Below, one piece after another: positions 1 to 6,090 of a stretch of 16,279 bases of DNA. This DNA is from Gammaproteobacteria bacterium (GTDB lineage: Bacteria; Pseudomonadota; Gammaproteobacteria; PS1; Pseudothioglobaceae). The notes under the pieces are model-generated. The model saw only the letters and a list, made by a program, of their open reading frames with translations. It was not told the DNA's origin and made no database searches. Made by a program: the position numbers and the translations under genes. Location of the stretch: assembly GCA_015658965.1 (NCBI GenBank), contig DQNX01000134.1, forward strand, positions 1-16,279. The letters are read 5' to 3'. Every line of letters begins with the position of its first letter. The stretch's first letter is position 1.

Positions 1-4
1 CATT

Positions 5-94
5 GGAGGGATGGCAGAGCGGCTGAATGCACTGGTCTTGAAAACCAGCAAGGATTAATCTCCTTCTAGGGTTCAAATCCCTATCCCTCCACCA
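5..94 (+). tRNA. tRNA-Ser (anticodon UGA)
   Basis: A complete class II tRNA reading UCA serine codons. The acceptor stem is 5-11 with 84-90. The anticodon stem 32-36/44-48 encloses a 7-nt loop with TGA at 39-41. The long variable arm pairs 50-54 (AAGGA) with 61-65 (TCCTT), which is typical of tRNA-Ser. The T arm is 67-71/79-83 with loop TTCAAAT. The CCA end is genome-encoded at 92-94. The discriminator base at 91 is A, whereas bacterial tRNA-Ser normally carries G73. The DUF3579 gene begins 20 nt downstream with no terminator between, so the two are probably co-transcribed. The promoter lies outside the window. Confidence 0.96.
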
Positions 95-114
95 TATTTT
101 TTACAAAGGTAGTA

Positions 115-381
115 ATGCCAACAACTCGTTATACCGTATCTGGCACTACTGCAGATGGCCAAAAATTTAGACCTAGCGATTGGACTGAAAGATTGGTTTG
201 CTTCCAACCCGCACAATTAAAACGCTACAACGGTCATTTAAAAATTAGTAAGATTGATGGTATTAAATCAATTGTGTTTGACGAGCAACTTGAATACGCT
301 TGTTCTTTTACTTACGAACGCATTCTTTCATTCGCCAAAACCAACCACCTTATTGTTACTGAAGAAATCATTAACAAATAG
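115..381 (+). CDS. DUF3579 family protein (unknown function)
   Basis: This 88-residue soluble protein resembles the small proteobacterial DUF3579 family, judged from the N-terminal block GQKFRPSDWTERL (15-27) and the later segment ending in SFAKTNHLIV. The family has no established function. No signal peptide or membrane segment is visible. The start is supported by AAGG at 106-109, 5 nt before the ATG. It follows tRNA-Ser by 20 nt with no terminator, so its mRNA is probably released when RNase cleaves the tRNA 3' end. It converges on the pirin gene with 12 bp between stop codons. Family assignment is from memory of the conserved block; no function is proposed. Confidence 0.65.
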   Translation: MPTTRYTVSGTTADGQKFRPSDWTERLVCFQPAQLKRYNGHLKISKIDGIKSIVFDEQLEYACSFTYERILSFAKTNHLIVTEEIINK

Positions 382-386
382 CTGCG

Positions 387-408
387 CCTTATGTTAATCA
401 ACATAGGG
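387..408. terminator. Hairpin between convergent DUF3579 and pirin genes
   Basis: A 9-bp stem (387-395 with 400-408, one G-T wobble at 389/406) closes a 4-nt AATC loop. It spans the 12-bp gap and the last codons of the pirin gene. No T-tract follows on either strand, so it is not a canonical intrinsic terminator. It could still act as an mRNA 3'-end stabiliser or weak bidirectional terminator. Confidence 0.35.
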
Positions 409-1131
409 CCCGTGTTGATGTATTGGCTGATGATGTGGCACCCCACAACAAAACATAAACTCACTGGCTGTCTTTGCTTGAATGGATAAATTCTGTTCTT
501 CGTTAGCTTTAATAAGTAATGATTCAGTCGCACTGAGCGTCTCATCACCTAAAACAATATCACCCGATAACACATAAAGAATTGCATTCAAGCCATGATT
601 AATATAGATCTGGTAGCGTTTATTTTGTTCCAGCACTACGTGTTGATAAGTAATATCCGTGTGTAGCTCAATCGGAGAATTTTCACCGACAATCGTTCGA
701 CAGTGCCCACCCTCAAAGGAGATTATGGGTAAATTTTTACTTAGCACCTGCTGATAACTTGGGCTAATTTTCTTTAAATGCTTGGGTAAATTAATCCACA
801 ACTGAATGCCAATACTCTGGCCTTTTGCTGCTGGCATTTCTGAATGCACCATGCCCTTTCCTGCACAAAATACCTGCGCACCACCCTGGCTAACAAAAGC
901 ATCATTGCCCAAATTATCTTGATGCTGCATGCCACCAGCCAACATATAGGTAATTGCCTCAAAGCCACGATGTGGGTGGTCTGGAAAGCCATGTCCGGCT
1001 GCAATATCAAAATGATCCCATAATACAAACGGATCAAAATTCATTCGTTTCGATGTTGGGAACAGTCGATTAACAGCCACACCGTCGCCCTCGAGTGTTT
1101 CTTGCGCATAGGCTTTAGTAAACATAGCCAT
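394..1131 (-). CDS. Pirin family protein (bicupin)
   Basis: A 245-residue cytoplasmic bicupin of the pirin family, whose members bind a metal in the N-terminal cupin and in some cases (E. coli YhhW) show quercetin 2,3-dioxygenase activity; the physiological role is generally unknown. Visible signatures are the metal-binding HPHRGFEAITYML (52-64, H52 and H54) and AGKGMVHSEMP (90-100, H96 and E98), which match the four ligands of human pirin. The C-terminal cupin (about 160-230) is less conserved. The protein stops just after HGPYV, where longer pirins continue with a further helix; the bases beyond the stop do not continue the family sequence in any frame, so this is a natural short form. No strong ribosome-binding site precedes the ATG, and M3 is a possible alternative start. 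The gene is divergent from ald with 42 bp between starts. Confidence 0.88.
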   Translation of the reverse strand: MAMFTKAYAQETLEGDGVAVNRLFPTSKRMNFDPFVLWDHFDIAAGHGFPDHPHRGFEAITYMLAGGMQHQDNLGNDAFVSQGGAQVFCAGKGMVHSEMPAAKGQSIGIQLWINLPKHLKKISPSYQQVLSKNLPIISFEGGHCRTIVGENSPIELHTDITYQHVVLEQNKRYQIYINHGLNAILYVLSGDIVLGDETLSATESLLIKANEEQNLSIQAKTASEFMFCCGVPHHQPIHQHGPYVD

Positions 1132-1137
1132 ACTTTG

Positions 1138-1167
1138 TTGTTAATCGTTTGTTATTCATATTACAAT
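1138..1167 (+). promoter_or_regulatory. Predicted sigma-70 promoter of ald
   Basis: The -35 is TTGTTA (1138-1143, 4 of 6 consensus), the spacer is 18 bp and the -10 is TACAAT (1162-1167, 5 of 6). A start 7 nt past the -10 falls at about 1174, the A of the ald ATG, and no Shine-Dalgarno precedes it. The transcript is therefore predicted to be leaderless. Confidence 0.5.
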
Positions 1168-1173
1168 ACTAGC

Positions 1174-2283
1174 ATGATTATTGGCATCCCAAAAGAAATT
1201 AAAATGCACGAGTATCGCGTAGGCTTAACGCCACAAGGCGCCAAGATGCTAACCCAATCTGGGCATAAAGTTATTGTAGAAACCCGCGCAGGCGATGCCA
1301 TTGGGTTTAGCGATCAAGATTATCAAAATTCAGGTGCTGAAATTATTCAGCAGGCCGGTGATATTTTTGAACAATCAGCGCTGATTATTAAGGTCAAAGA
1401 ACCGCAAGAGGCTGAATGCAGAATGCTATCCAAAGGTCAAACATTATTCACTTATCTACACCTAGCGGCCGACCCGAAACAAGCTGAATTATTATTAGCA
1501 TCGGGTGCCACCTGTATTGCTTATGAAACCATTACCGATGACAATGATCGCCTGCCATTACTCCAGCCCATGAGTGAAATTGCAGGCCGAATGTCAATTC
1601 AATCCGGCGCCCACCACCTGGAGAATACTCAAGGCGGGTCTGGGGTACTACTCAGTGGGGCTTTTGGCGTGGCTTCAGCTCAAGTCTTGGTATTGGGTGG
1701 TGGCGTTGTGGGCATGAATGCGGCTAAAGTGGCTTTGGGCATGGGCGCCGATGTGACGATTCTTAATCGCTCAATTGCAGAGCGACTAACCAATTTTCAA
1801 CAGCAGCACAACACTCAACTGACTGTCAATTTATCCAGCCAAGCCAACATTGAACACTCACTAAAAATAGCCGACTTGGTGATTGGTGCAGCACTCGTTG
1901 CAGGCGCTTCAGCCCCAAGATTGATCACCCGAGACATGCTTAAGTTGATGAAAAAAGGCACTGTGTTGGTTGATGTGTCGATTGACCAAGGCGGTTGTTT
2001 TGAAACCTCGAAGATGACCACGCACGACAAGCCAACCTATGTGATTGACGACATTATTCATTATTGTGTGGGCAATATGCCGGGTGTGGTTGCACAGACT
2101 GCGACTTTAGCGCTCACTAACGCAACACTGCCTTATGTTGTTGAACTTGCTAATAAAGGCATTCAAAAAGCCTTACTTGGTAATTCAAATCTAGGGAATG
2201 GATTAAATATTTATCAAGGCAAAGTAATTCACAAAGCGGTTGCTGAAAGTCTGGGTTATCAATACAATTCAGTCAGCTTCTAA
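1174..2283 (+). CDS. ald: Alanine dehydrogenase
   Basis: Interconverts L-alanine and pyruvate plus ammonia using NAD(H), linking amino-acid nitrogen to central carbon. The 369-residue length is normal for the family. It opens with the typical MIIGIPKEIK; the pyruvate-binding and catalytic residues R15, K75 and H96 are present, followed by a GxGxxG nucleotide fold (GGGVVG, 175-180) and VDVSIDQGGCFE (266-277) with the catalytic aspartate. TLALTNATLPYVVELA (311-326) is also characteristic. The frame is open upstream to an ATG at 1102, but those 24 codons overlap the divergent pirin gene and have no family counterpart, so I place the start at 1174. There is no Shine-Dalgarno. The stop TAA overlaps the stop of convergent pyrE by 2 nt. 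Confidence 0.95.
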   Translation: MIIGIPKEIKMHEYRVGLTPQGAKMLTQSGHKVIVETRAGDAIGFSDQDYQNSGAEIIQQAGDIFEQSALIIKVKEPQEAECRMLSKGQTLFTYLHLAADPKQAELLLASGATCIAYETITDDNDRLPLLQPMSEIAGRMSIQSGAHHLENTQGGSGVLLSGAFGVASAQVLVLGGGVVGMNAAKVALGMGADVTILNRSIAERLTNFQQQHNTQLTVNLSSQANIEHSLKIADLVIGAALVAGASAPRLITRDMLKLMKKGTVLVDVSIDQGGCFETSKMTTHDKPTYVIDDIIHYCVGNMPGVVAQTATLALTNATLPYVVELANKGIQKALLGNSNLGNGLNIYQGKVIHKAVAESLGYQYNSVSF

Positions 2284-2918
2284 ACGCCGTACTGATTACG
2301 ATAAGCTTCAATTCTGCCAATTAATGCTTGATCATTACCTTGTTTTAAATAATCAATCAAATTACCTAAATTGATAATACTGAGCACAGTAATGCCAAAA
2401 TTCTCTTCAACTTCTTGAATGGCTGATTTATCGCCCTTGCCTTTTTCCTGACGATCAACGGCAACAATCACCCCGACGGCGGTAGCGCCATTGGCTTTGA
2501 TGATATCCATCGCCTCGCGAATCGCTGTGCCAGCGGTGATAACATCATCAATAATTAAGATGTCGCCTTCCAGTGCATGACCAACAATGTCGCCGCCTTC
2601 GCCATGAGTTTTGGCTTCTTTACGATTAAAGCTATAAGGCACGTTTTTGCCAAATGAATCATTCAATGCCATTGCACAAGCGGTGGCTAGCGGTATGCCC
2701 TTGTATGCTGGACCAAACAAAACATCAAAATCAAGCCCGTTCTCGGTAATGGCTTGCGCGTAAAATTTGCCTAATTTTGACAGATGCTCGCCCGTGTTAA
2801 ACGAGCCAGCATTAAAGAAATAAGGGCTAACGCGGCCAGACTTGAGTGTGAATTCGCCAAATTTCAACGCACCAATTTCTAACATAAAATCCACAAATTC
2901 TTTTTGATATTGTTGCAT
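2280..2918 (-). CDS. pyrE: Orotate phosphoribosyltransferase
   Basis: Transfers the phosphoribosyl group of PRPP to orotate, giving OMP in de novo pyrimidine synthesis. At 212 residues it matches E. coli PyrE (213). It shows the N-terminal ALKFGEFTLKSGRVSPYF (17-34), the mobile catalytic loop RKEAKTHGEGG (99-109) and the PRPP-binding LIIDDVITAGTA (121-132). The frame is open 17 codons further upstream, but the start at 2918 agrees with family length and has AGAGGAA (2923-2929) a few bases before it. It is convergent with ald, sharing overlapping stop codons, and divergent from xthA across 22 bp, so each gene's promoter reaches into the other gene. No attenuator-like leader, as known for E. 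coli pyrE, is seen. Confidence 0.97.
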   Translation of the reverse strand: MQQYQKEFVDFMLEIGALKFGEFTLKSGRVSPYFFNAGSFNTGEHLSKLGKFYAQAITENGLDFDVLFGPAYKGIPLATACAMALNDSFGKNVPYSFNRKEAKTHGEGGDIVGHALEGDILIIDDVITAGTAIREAMDIIKANGATAVGVIVAVDRQEKGKGDKSAIQEVEENFGITVLSIINLGNLIDYLKQGNDQALIGRIEAYRNQYGV

Positions 2919-2933
2919 ATATTCCTCTAAAAT
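2904..2933 (+). promoter_or_regulatory. Predicted sigma-70 promoter of xthA
   Basis: The -35 is TTGATA (2904-2909, 5 of 6), the spacer is 18 bp and the -10 is TAAAAT (2928-2933, 5 of 6). The predicted transcription start is 2940-2941, on the ATG of xthA, which lacks a Shine-Dalgarno. The -35 lies inside the pyrE coding region and the -10 overlaps the complement of the pyrE ribosome-binding site. Confidence 0.55.
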
Positions 2934-2940
2934 ATTTCTA

Positions 2941-3708
2941 ATGAAGAGAATTATAACGGCTAACGTCAACGGAATTCGTGCAGCTGAACGAAAAGGTTTT
3001 TTTGCTTGGATGAAAACTCAAGATGCAGATGTGGTTTGCGTGCAAGAAATCAAAGCGCAAGAAGACCAGCTTGACGACAAATTTTACCCCAAGGGTATCC
3101 ATACTTATTACAAGCCCGCTGAGAAGAAGGGCTATAGTGGCACGGGCTTATATTGCAAACAAAAACCCGATCGGGTGATTTTTAGCCCTTGGGAAGATTT
3201 TGATTTTGAGGGGCGTTTTATTCAGGCTGATTTTGGCGACTTGAGCGTTATTTCCATTTACATCCCTTCGGGTTCGGCCAAACAAGAACGTCAAGATTAT
3301 AAGATGGACTTTATGACTAAGCGCTTTATGCCCTACCTTGAGGCGCTACAAAATGACGGACGTCAATATATTATTTGTGGTGATATCAATATTGTGCACA
3401 AAAAAATTGATATCAAAAATTTCAACGGCAATAAAAATCGTTCCGGCTGCTTGCCAGAAGAGCGTGCATGGATGGACCAATTGTTTGGAAAAGCCAAATT
3501 TATTGATGCATTTCGTCAAATCAATCAAGCGCCGGATCAATACACTTGGTGGTCTAATCGAGGGCAAGCCTGGGCCAATAACACGGGCTGGCGTATTGAC
3601 TATCATATCCTCAGTGCCAACCTTAAAGGCACGCCACAACGCGTTGAAATTTATAAAGACGAACGCTTTTCTGATCATTCGCCTTTAATTATTGATTACG
3701 ATTTCTAA
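2941..3708 (+). CDS. xthA: Exodeoxyribonuclease III / AP endonuclease
   Basis: Cleaves DNA 5' of abasic sites and removes 3' blocking groups in base-excision repair; a Mg-dependent endonuclease/exonuclease/phosphatase-fold enzyme of 255 residues. Active-site elements are present in order: ANVNG (7-11, N8), QEIK (35-38, E36), SIYIPSG (105-111, Y107), CGDINI (146-151, D148 and N150), WRIDYHI (217-223, D220) and SDHSP (244-248, D245 and H246). Overall it resembles the ExoIII/Crc branch, but unlike the Pseudomonas regulator Crc, which has lost catalytic residues, this copy keeps them and should be an enzyme. It is the first gene of an operon; its stop TAA overlaps the trmB ATG by one base. No Shine-Dalgarno precedes the ATG. 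Confidence 0.94.
   Translation: MKRIITANVNGIRAAERKGFFAWMKTQDADVVCVQEIKAQEDQLDDKFYPKGIHTYYKPAEKKGYSGTGLYCKQKPDRVIFSPWEDFDFEGRFIQADFGDLSVISIYIPSGSAKQERQDYKMDFMTKRFMPYLEALQNDGRQYIICGDINIVHKKIDIKNFNGNKNRSGCLPEERAWMDQLFGKAKFIDAFRQINQAPDQYTWWSNRGQAWANNTGWRIDYHILSANLKGTPQRVEIYKDERFSDHSPLIIDYDF
2950..2955 (-). promoter_or_regulatory. Candidate -10 box for pyrE
   Basis: A perfect TATAAT on the minus strand lies inside the first codons of xthA. Transcription would start near 2943, giving a leader of about 25 nt that contains the pyrE ribosome-binding site. No good -35 hexamer lies 15-18 bp upstream, so the call is tentative. Confidence 0.35.
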
Positions 3709-4388
3709 TGGAAAAAATTAGACGCAAGATTCAAAGTTTTGTCCGACGCTCAGGACGACTGACGGAAGGACAAAAATCTGGATTAAACGAACTGTGGCCA
3801 GATTTTGGCGTTGATTTGCCGAAAGGGAAAATCGACTTAACTGCGTTATTTGATCAACAACAAGCCACCGTGCTAGAGATTGGGTTTGGCAATGGCGACA
3901 GCTTATTAGCAATGGCAATCAACACGCCTGATAAAAATTTCTTGGGTATTGAGGTTTATGAAGCCGGCGTAGGCAGGCTAATTAATGAGGCCAACAAGCA
4001 CAAACTCACTAACTTAAAAATCATTAAAGATGACGCAGTCGAAGTGCTCAAGTGCCACATTGAGGACAACAGTTTTGAGGCTTTTCAGCTGTTCTTTCCC
4101 GACCCATGGCATAAGAAAAAACATCATAAGCGCCGCATCATACAAAGGGATTTCCTAGATTTGATTTCAAGCAAACTCCAAAGTGGTGGTACGATACACA
4201 TGGCAACAGATTGGAAAAACTACGCTGAACACATGATGAAAACACTCGAAGCACACCCGCACTTTAAAAACAGCCTAAGCGCCCATAACTATTCAGTAAG
4301 ACCCGAACATCGACCAATCACTAAATTTGAACGCCGAGGTGAGCGATTAGGCCATGGGGTTTGGGATTTAATTTTTATTAAGGAGTAA
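3708..4388 (+). CDS. trmB: tRNA (guanine-N7)-methyltransferase
   Basis: SAM-dependent enzyme forming m7G at position 46 of the tRNA variable loop. The 226 residues have the family pattern: a basic N-terminus with RRSGRLTEGQ (13-22), SAM-binding VLEIGFGNGDS (55-65), the signature FFPDPWHKKKHHKRR (129-143) and the C-terminal TKFERRGERLGHGVWDL (205-221). The start codon shares one base with the xthA stop (TAATG), indicating translational coupling, and the fxsA ATG follows its stop by 2 nt. In E. coli trmB sits near the repair gene mutY; here it is linked to another repair gene. Confidence 0.96.
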   Translation: MEKIRRKIQSFVRRSGRLTEGQKSGLNELWPDFGVDLPKGKIDLTALFDQQQATVLEIGFGNGDSLLAMAINTPDKNFLGIEVYEAGVGRLINEANKHKLTNLKIIKDDAVEVLKCHIEDNSFEAFQLFFPDPWHKKKHHKRRIIQRDFLDLISSKLQSGGTIHMATDWKNYAEHMMKTLEAHPHFKNSLSAHNYSVRPEHRPITKFERRGERLGHGVWDLIFIKE

Positions 4389-4390
4389 TT

Positions 4391-4843
4391 ATGCTGTTTC
4401 CTTTATTTGTTGTTGTAACGTTGCTTGAGATTTATGTTTTGGTGTCCGTGGGTGAATCTATTGGCGGATTTTCAACCGTTCTATTGGTTATTATTACCGC
4501 ACTGATTGGCTCCACTTTGCTCAAGCAACAAGGCTGGTCAACCATGGCCAAAGCGCAAAATGCCATGGCTAATGGGCAAACACCAGCGTTCGAGATGATG
4601 GAGGGTGTGGTCATATTAATCTCCGGTGTGTTGTTATTAACCCCTGGATTTATCACCGATATGCTGGGATTGCTCGGCCTAATGCCTTGGTCAAGAAGTT
4701 ATTTTATTGATCAAATTTTAAGAAAAAATGCCGACAAGGTGTTTTCTCAAAACAACCCTGTTTTTACTCAAAAAACACGTTCTACTAAAGACACAAAATC
4801 TAAAAAAAATGACGCCCTTGAAGGTGAATTTTGGGAAGATTGA
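4391..4843 (+). CDS. fxsA: FxsA family inner-membrane protein
   Basis: A 150-residue inner-membrane protein of the FxsA family. E. coli FxsA, when overproduced, relieves F-plasmid exclusion of phage T7; the normal role is unknown. Hydrophobic segments lie at about 2-20, 26-44 and 70-97, containing the family motifs LLEIYVLVSVG and LLLTPGFITD. A Lys/Ser-rich cytoplasmic tail ends in the family-typical acidic LEGEFWED. An AAGGAG site precedes the ATG by 5 nt and overlaps the end of trmB. The reading frame overlaps the start of folC. Confidence 0.92.
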   Translation: MLFPLFVVVTLLEIYVLVSVGESIGGFSTVLLVIITALIGSTLLKQQGWSTMAKAQNAMANGQTPAFEMMEGVVILISGVLLLTPGFITDMLGLLGLMPWSRSYFIDQILRKNADKVFSQNNPVFTQKTRSTKDTKSKKNDALEGEFWED

Positions 4844-6027
4844 AAACCTTAAGCGAATGGCTGGTTTGGCAAGAAGGCTTACACACCCAAGAAATTGATC
4901 TGGGGCTTGAGCGCATACAAAGCATCTATCAAAAACTGTTCCCTAACGGCGTTCCTTTTCAAGTAATTACCGTTGCAGGCACTAATGGTAAAGGCTCTAC
5001 CGTTGCATTTATTGACAGCATATACCAACAATCCGATTTTAAAGTCGGCGCATTTACCTCGCCACATCTGATCAAATACAACGAGCGATTTAGCGTTGAT
5101 GGAAAAATGATGAGCGATGAGCGCATCTGTCAAGCATTTGATGCGATTGAAGCCTGTCGATCTACAACCTCTTTAACCTATTTTGAGTTTTCTACTTTGG
5201 CTGCGCTGGTTATTTTTGCTGTTGAAAAAGTAGACATTGCCATTTTAGAGGTTGGCTTGGGTGGTCGGCTTGATTCGGTGAATGCGGTTAAACCGAACGT
5301 TAGCCTTATTACCAATATAGCGATTGACCATACCGACTACTTAGGCGATACACGTGAAGCTATTGGTTTTGAAAAAGCCGGCATCATGAGAAAACACACG
5401 CCTTGCATTTGTGGCGATCAAGATCCCCCTGCCTCTATTCAAAAACAAGCTGACAATATTGGCGCATTGCTTAGCTTCATCAACAAGCCTTATCAAGGCT
5501 CTATCACTCTTAAAGGTGAGCATCAACAATACAATGCCGCACTTGCAGTCGCAACGGTTAATCAACTGCAATCGCTATTTCCCATAAGCCAGAATCAACT
5601 GAGCGTGGGACTTGAAAAAGCCAATATTTCTGCTCGTTTTCAAATCAAACATATTAACCATAAAACCATCGTATTAGATGTGGCGCACAATGAGGCGGCC
5701 ACCAAGGCTTTAGCTGACACACTGAAAGCAGAAAAGCTGCCAACACTGGCAATTTTTTCAGCACTTAAGGACAAAAATATTGAACGCATGATTGCTGTAA
5801 TTGAATCTTGCATTGATGAGTGGTTAATCGTACCACTTTCAGTTAATCGAGCAATCAGCATCCAGAGCTTAGTTGAGAAGTTTAGCCCATCAAGTAAAAT
5901 TATTACTTGTGAAAATATGGCGTCTGCCATTCACCAAGCACTCAACACACAACAATGCCCGCGTATTGTCATCTTTGGCTCGTTTCATACCGTGGCTGAT
6001 GCCATGAAAATTCTGGACAAATATTAA
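4831..6027 (+). CDS. folC: Bifunctional dihydrofolate synthase / folylpolyglutamate synthase
   Basis: Adds glutamate to dihydropteroate to make dihydrofolate, then extends the polyglutamate tail of folates; a cytoplasmic Mur-ligase-like ATPase. Visible blocks are the P-loop TVAGTNGKGST (47-57), FTSPHLIKYNERFS (75-88), SLTYFEFSTLAAL (114-126), ILEVGLGGRLDSVNAV (138-153), ITNIAIDHTDYLG (160-172), EKAGIMR (181-187) and a C-terminal domain with ARFQ and VLDVAHN. Length is 398 residues (E. coli 422). No ATG is available: the start is TTG, either at 4831 (AAGG 6 nt upstream) or at 4840, whose TTG overlaps the fxsA TGA and gives the common start MKTLSEWL. I keep 4831 but 4840 is about equally likely. 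A 63-bp gap follows before cvpA. Confidence 0.93.
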   Translation: MGRLKTLSEWLVWQEGLHTQEIDLGLERIQSIYQKLFPNGVPFQVITVAGTNGKGSTVAFIDSIYQQSDFKVGAFTSPHLIKYNERFSVDGKMMSDERICQAFDAIEACRSTTSLTYFEFSTLAALVIFAVEKVDIAILEVGLGGRLDSVNAVKPNVSLITNIAIDHTDYLGDTREAIGFEKAGIMRKHTPCICGDQDPPASIQKQADNIGALLSFINKPYQGSITLKGEHQQYNAALAVATVNQLQSLFPISQNQLSVGLEKANISARFQIKHINHKTIVLDVAHNEAATKALADTLKAEKLPTLAIFSALKDKNIERMIAVIESCIDEWLIVPLSVNRAISIQSLVEKFSPSSKIITCENMASAIHQALNTQQCPRIVIFGSFHTVADAMKILDKY

Positions 6028-6051
6028 ACCTTCATGGCCTACGCATGGCGA

Positions 6052-6057
6052 TATAAT
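6052..6057 (+). promoter_or_regulatory. Candidate -10 box for cvpA-purF-metZ
   Basis: A perfect TATAAT sits in the 63-bp gap between folC and cvpA. A start near 6064 would leave a leader of about 27 nt containing GGGAG before the cvpA ATG. The nearest -35-like hexamer (TTCATG, 6031-6036) is weak with a short 15-bp spacer. No PurR-like palindrome is seen. Confidence 0.4.
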
Positions 6058-6090
6058 CTTGTAAAATTAGCAATTAACTAGGGAGTACGA

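Noticed and set aside
5..94. tRNA-Ser as an integration (attB) site flanking a mobile element
   Set aside because: No integrase, no repeat of the tRNA 3' end in the window, and all neighbours are ordinary chromosomal genes.
394..410. Pirin gene as a frameshifted pseudogene because of its short C-terminus
   Set aside because: No frame beyond the stop continues the family sequence, the metal ligands are intact, and YhhW-type pirins of similar length exist.
1102..1173. In-frame upstream extension of ald by 24 codons
   Set aside because: It overlaps the start of the divergent pirin gene, lacks similarity to alanine dehydrogenases, and the family N-terminus MIIGIPKE begins at 1174.
2919..2969. 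Longer pyrE with 17 extra N-terminal residues
   Set aside because: The extension overlaps the divergent xthA start, gives a hydrophobic tail foreign to PyrE, and the good ribosome-binding site belongs to the start at 2918.
3338..3688. Open frames of over 100 codons on both strands inside xthA
   Set aside because: They lie wholly within a well-conserved enzyme gene, have no ribosome-binding sites and their translations look like frame shadows.
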